A DNA stretch of 12,382 nucleotides. It comes from Gloeopeniophorella convolvens (taxonomy: Eukaryota > Basidiomycota > Agaricomycetes > Russulales). The stretch lies in contig WTXD01000325.1 of assembly GCA_022496205.1 (NCBI GenBank), forward strand, positions 1 through 12,382. Reading direction: 5' to 3'. The notes beneath the pieces are model-generated. The model had not been told where the DNA came from and searched no databases. It saw only the letters and a list, made by a program, of their open reading frames with translations. Shown piece by piece: positions 8,594 through 12,382 of the stretch (its first letter is position 1; the number at the start of each line of letters is the position of its first letter). The position numbers were made by a program, and so were the translations under genes.

Positions 8594-9790
8594 GATGACT
8601 GGTGGCAGCCCCGTTCTGCTGAGGCCGCTTCAGATCTAGCATATCACATCAATTCTCGCGGATCGGACGAAGTTAACCCAGGGAGGGTGTCTAGAAAATT
8701 AGCAGTCAAAAAGCGCTGCCCAAGGGCAGAAGCGCGACGCGTGTCCACCTTGCGTTGGTAACTACACCCAACCTATCAGTGCCCGGCCGAAGTGCGTACA
8801 CAACCTCGTTTTTTCTGTCCATCCACGATGACCTCGACCGGCTGCCAGTCCATTGATGCATGCCGATTCGTGCAAATCCCCCACCTTGGCACGTCGGCAA
8901 CAGGAGCTCTCGCAGGCTCCGGCGCGCATCCCCCCGAGTCCGAGACGACCTGCAGATCGAACCAGGCCCGTGAGCTGTTGTATGTATCATGGTCCTCCGC
9001 GTCGTTGCTCCAGTCTTGGTCGTGGCTCTCCGTCTGGATTATCACCTCACTATGGACCCCACTCGAGGAGTCAATGCGACCCGATGAGCACCATCCTCGA
9101 CAATGATCTCACGTTTACAGTGACCTCTCTCTCCCGGGTCCGTGTAGGAGAAGCGGTCAGTGTGATGGGTGTAGTACCTCGCAGCATATCCACAAGTTCG
9201 ACTGGGAAGCGGAGGAGTATGAGGCGCGTGATGATGATGTCCGCTCGAGAGGGGTTGTGAGATTTACTCTGCGCCATCGCTTTGACAGAGGCTGGAACAG
9301 GCCATGATAGCTTTGAGCCTGATTGACGGGGGATATGGTGAGACATAACTCACTCGAAGCGGACGACTCCGGGTAAGTTACTAGAACCCAAGAAGGACTA
9401 CCGGGTCAGGTGCCTTGGAAAGGTATTCCGAAAGTAATCAGCGGGCTCTCGGCGGCTAGAGGTAAATGCGCGACTTCGTGCGGGGTTCTCGAACTGATCT
9501 TCACAAGGGAATCAATTCCGTCATAGCGCGCGAGTGACCGCGATCACCCCTAAATCACCCGTGCGCAGGATGGTGTCAATCGATAAGTTGATTTCAGGCT
9601 ACGCAAATAAGCCACCGACTGGCGGTCGCACTTTCAGATGGTTTATTCATCTTACACATGCGTAAGCAGAGAGCGTGATGAAATGGCAGCGATTTGAGAT
9701 CAACGCATGGTGGTAGACGTCCGATTTGAACGATCATAGGAGATATGCTATGGTACCGGCGCGGGTAAAGAGCCTTGTTCGACAAGTAAC
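8594..9790. repeat. Duplicated block A' (copy 4 and upstream flank)
   Basis: Counterpart of 5229-6551. Likeness runs from a GATGACTGG word near 8594, through the pseudogene and the flank at 9360-9690, to a final AAAGAGCCTTGT near 9768-9779 (AAAGGGCCTTGT in the other block). The part from 9350 to 9790 has no gene. Confidence 0.75.
8636..9346 (-). pseudogene. F-box-like family, copy 4 (frameshifted)
   Basis: The N-terminus (ADIIITRLILLRFPVELVD) is followed by a 10-base deletion relative to copy 3, at GGATATGCTGCG, which changes frame. The family sequence goes on as AARYYTHHTDRF and VEDGAHRV, shifts again before SEVIIQTESHDQDW, and shifts a third time in an A6 run before NEVVYALRPG. The 3' end is well kept: exon 1 ends at 8749, a 58-base intron (8691-8748, GTGGAC donor, TTTTCTAG acceptor) follows, and exon 2 (8690-8636) encodes PPWVNFVRSARIDVIC and a stop. 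Three independent breaks make an intact product unlikely, though the preserved splice signals suggest recent loss. Confidence 0.78.
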
Positions 9791-9917
9791 AGGACGCTCG
9801 GATTCCTCACGACGCCGGCCGTGAATGGTCGTGGACAAAAAGATGCAAAGAGCGATGAGACGATGGCAAAGGGTCAAAGAAACCGCAGTTTCCGGGTGTC
9901 AAGATATGTAGAGGAGC
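9791..9917. other. 3' flank of copy 5
   Basis: Short intergenic stretch downstream of the copy 5 stop codon. No gene, repeat or terminator-like structure was seen. Confidence 0.4.
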
Positions 9918-10640
9918 CTACGACCGGATGGGACTGGCGTCTAGATTCCAGTATAGCACAGCTATATCAGCGCGCCGGACATGAAGAGCCCAGCCTGCAG
10001 ACCTTGATGGACTTGGTGTCAGCGGTCTGAAAACCCGGGAAGAAACCGGCAGAATGATACGCAGAACTCACGTGGACTTCGCAGTGACGACCAATTTGGT
10101 CGCCCCGCTGGAGATCGCGCAAAATTGGGCACTTGCGCTTGATGATGAAGGACCTTTCCTGCCATTCACGCGCGTTGCTGCAGAGCCTGCGCCGACAAGA
10201 TGCAGGACCAAAGCCATCGGAGCCCTTCGGGTGCCGTCTAAGTCGAACCACGTCTTGTCAGTTTCGTCACTTGGACTATCTTCGGGTCCTATCTCGAAGC
10301 TTGTCAATCGTATGACGACCGCCCGTATAGATCTCTTGTGGAGAATGGGCGGGGTAGTCGCAAGTGTGAGGGCCCCGTCTTCTATTTGAACGGAACTGAC
10401 GAGGGACCTCCCGAGGGAAGCGGTATAGCGCACGTAGTAGTATCCTGCGGTGTGCAAGACCTCGTCCACGAGTTCGAGCGGAAGAAGGCGACGAAGAATC
10501 ATGCGAGCGGTAACGACATCTGCTCTGGTTAGAGAGGGGGGAGTGGCCGTTGAAGATGAATTAAGAGATGGTGTCGGTGAAGATCCGACGCCAAGAGTGA
10601 CGGACACAATGCCGCTACTCGGGAGAAGGAACAAAGCCAT
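9918..10640 (-). CDS. F-box-like family, copy 5 (open, frame probably disturbed)
   Basis: Exon 1 is 10640-10072, intron 10027-10071 (45 bases, GTGAGT donor, TTTTCAG acceptor), exon 2 is 10026-9918 ending in TAG; 225 residues. A Ser/Thr/Pro-rich N-terminus precedes the F-box-like RRLLPLELVDEVLHTAGYYY at 50-69. LTLATTPPIL near 91-100, the IRAVVIRLTS block (105-114) and KTWFDL (129-134) fit the family, and exon 2 gives GWALHVRRADIAVLYW. Between about residues 140 and 182 the used frame is unrelated, while another frame encodes RLCSNAREWQERSF and RDLQRGDQIG, the usual family motifs. Two compensating indels would explain this. It is the most divergent member. The ATG has a favourable G at -3. It could be a functional variant, a pseudogene that happens to stay open, or carry sequence errors. 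Confidence 0.6.
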
Positions 10641-10914
10641 TGCGCATGCGGGCGGCAGTTGGAGCAGGGCTAAGGTGCTGGTGCGAGGGAGGGGAGACCA
10701 GCCGAGGGTCGCAGAGGGAAAAGAAAACAGACTTTATAAAGAAGCGAGATTGAGAATCGGGATCCGCCATGTATCACAGCGCAGCTCATCGCGGTTCGAC
10801 ATTGGCCTCAGTTGGACCTGGATGAGCGGTAATATAGGGCCGTCTACGGCTAACCGGACCGGTTCTGTCCTGGTCGTACGGGAAGTGCCGAGCGCGACAT
10901 TGGCCAGAGCAACG
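10641..10914. promoter_or_regulatory. Divergent promoter between copy 5 and cap1
   Basis: The two genes are transcribed away from each other from a 274-base gap. It contains the perfect palindrome CTTTATAAAG at 10732-10741, a TATA-like sequence readable in both directions, about 92 bases before the copy 5 ATG and 174 before the cap1 ATG. Use by either gene is inference. Confidence 0.5.
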
Positions 10915-12225
10915 ATGGCGCTGATGACCACAGAGGAACGCGTCCAGGCCGTCTCGCAATTTCTCCTCCAGTCGCCCCCGGGAGAGATCAACGATGTAAT
11001 CAACGGTGCCGCTGCGCTTCCCTCTTTTAGCCGCACCGCGCTCGCTGACGCGCTGGCCACCCACAGATGTACGCACGCTCATCGGCGACGACGAGAGTCT
11101 CGAGACCGGCGTGCTTCCTGCGCTACAGCAATACAACCTCGAGCAGTTCACTGTCGCAGACCTACCTGGGCTTGAGCATATGGTGCGTCTCCGGCTTGCT
11201 CGCCAGCCTTGCTCGTCGCCGATCTTGTTCTTTGTGTCCAGTCCATCGTGAGCGCGACTGCGCAGTTGCCAGGCGAGCAGGAACGCTTCCTGGATCCCAG
11301 ATCAAAGACAAGCTTCCTGTTTGACCACTTATCTCTTGTGCGTGTCGCACGGTCTTACCTCTCCGTCCGTACTTATCATCTCGATTCGCAGGAAGCTTCC
11401 GATCCACAACCATACGAGCCAGACGAGGCATCGGAGCCATTCCGGTAACTCAACCCTCTCCCAGAACCCGCTGCGCATAATGACGTGTTTCGCAGGTTGG
11501 CTTTGGAGAACGCGACCATACAATACCTCTCCTCCCATTTCAACGACGGGACGGCGTCCGTGTTCGCCACGCCCAACAGCGCGACGCATTTCACGATCCA
11601 GATCGTCGCGAACAAGTACAACCCAGTAAACTTCTGGTAAGCTCGTCTTCTCTTCGTCCTTCCACCACCCGCTGACGTACGGCAGGTCCGGGCGGTGGCG
11701 CTCAGAGTACATCGTCGACCTCGACGCACGGACAATCGCAGGGCGGATCCTCGCGAACGTGCACTACTACGAGCAGGGCAACGTGCGTCCCTCCGTCTGC
11801 CACCCCCGCCCCACCATGCTCACCCACCGCCCGCTGCCGCGCAGGTACAACTCGAGACGAAGCACAGCGCTTCGCTCGCGCTGCCCGGCCCAATCGCCGC
11901 GGCGACGCCCGCGCCGTCCGCGACGAAGCTGCTCGCGCTGATCGCGGACCACGAGCGCGCGTACCAGGAGTCGCTCAGCGATACGTACCACGAGATGGGC
12001 GAGAAGACGTTCAAGGGCCTGCGCCGGGCGCTGCCGCTGACGCGGCAGAAGCTCGATTGGGACAAGGTGCGCATTGCTCTCGTCCTCATAGACGGTATTG
12101 GCTGAGATCACTCCTAGGTGCTGGGTATAAGCTTGGCGCGGAGCTGTCGGCCAGCAAGGGTGTATTTGGGGGTCGTCATGAGAGCAGATACAAATATGTA
12201 TTCATTCGGTGTGTACTTCGTATGA
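10915..12225 (+). CDS. cap1: F-actin-capping protein subunit alpha
   Basis: Eight exons: 10915-11005, 11067-11182, 11242-11337, 11392-11444, 11496-11636, 11686-11782, 11845-12066 and 12118-12225, with seven GT-AG introns of 49-62 bases, several with a CTGAC-like branch site (for example near 11046 and 11671). The product caps barbed ends of actin filaments as a heterodimer with the beta subunit. Recognition rests on ERVQAVSQFLLQSPPGEIND at the N-terminus, FLDPRSKTSF, FDHL...EASDPQP across intron 3, NFW...GRWRSEY across intron 5, VHYYEQGNV at 191-199 and FKGLRRALP at 254-262; the last two are the family's signature motifs. The ATG has A at -3 and G at +4. Residues 1-272 are secure. After KLDWDK the last exon, read straight on, gives a 35-residue unrelated tail to a stop at 12223-12225 (307 residues in all), whereas the expected YKLGAELSASKG lies one frame away. 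Typical length is about 270-290. Confidence 0.93.
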
Positions 12226-12382
12226 TGCTATCTGACAGGATGCAGAGGCGTAGCTTGGTTGAACCCTGAGATCTGAGACCCAATCGCGTCTCGTAACGGA
12301 CTCCGGCATTGCCTAGGTACTCTTCAATCGGACTTTCAAGATGATACATGAGCTGTGCACGTTAACGTAGTCGAAAAAAATG
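12226..12382. other. Downstream end of cap1
   Basis: If the frame in the last cap1 exon is displaced by one base, the true end may lie here. A possible further intron would start at 12160 or 12162 and end at CTGACAG (12238) or GATGCAG (12245), with a stop (TAG) at 12251-12253. Otherwise this is 3' flank, with no other gene visible. Confidence 0.35.

Noticed and set aside
10450..11175. Plus-strand frame of 241 codons running into cap1 exon 1
   Set aside because: The part before 10915 is the opposite strand of copy 5 and its promoter; the capping protein homology begins at the 10915 ATG, and the 3' part reads into intron 1 and the wrong frame of exon 2.
1..12382. Transposon genes, long terminal repeats, CRISPR arrays, tRNA or rRNA genes
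   Set aside because: No reverse transcriptase, transposase or integrase motifs, no regularly spaced repeats and no tRNA or rRNA sequence were recognised on reading both strands.

Overview
The window looks like nuclear DNA of a filamentous basidiomycete, most likely an agaricomycete of the polypore type. The pointers are very short spliceosomal introns (about 45-62 bases, GT-AG), an eight-exon gene for the F-actin capping protein alpha subunit, and two protein families that I know from agaricomycete genomes: a small two-finger C2H2 protein and an F-box-like protein family with a DQGW/TWF core. Nothing bacterial, viral or transposon-encoded was recognised.

Layout. 1-975: no supported gene, a small 11-base tandem repeat and two hairpins. 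About 975-2035: copy 1 of a repeated gene family, minus strand, intact but with a shortened N-terminus. About 2050-3080: a strongly GC-rich block without a convincing gene. 3594-4007: a C2H2 zinc-finger gene, minus strand. 4108-5228: no gene, a few inverted repeats. 5264-5847: copy 3 of the family, a decayed pseudogene. 5850-6550: its duplicated upstream flank. 6830-7110: a relic (copy 6). 7429-8234: copy 2, intact with both exons. 8636-9346: copy 4, a pseudogene with three frameshifts that still has its intron and last exon. 9350-9917: duplicated flank. 9918-10640: copy 5, open but probably frame-disturbed. 10915-12225: the capping protein alpha gene on the plus strand, divergent from copy 5.

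The main story is a tandem array of at least six paralogues, all on the minus strand, in every stage from intact to relic. It grew by at least two block duplications: copy 1 with copy 2 including promoter and 3' flank, and copy 3 with copy 4 including about 0.6 kb of upstream sequence. The array ends at a conserved housekeeping gene. The intact copies keep the coding frame, the splice sites and a CACGTG upstream element, so they are probably expressed. Their biochemical function is not known to me. The capping protein binds the barbed ends of actin filaments as a heterodimer with a beta subunit, which is not in this window. Its last exon has a one-base frame problem that deserves checking.
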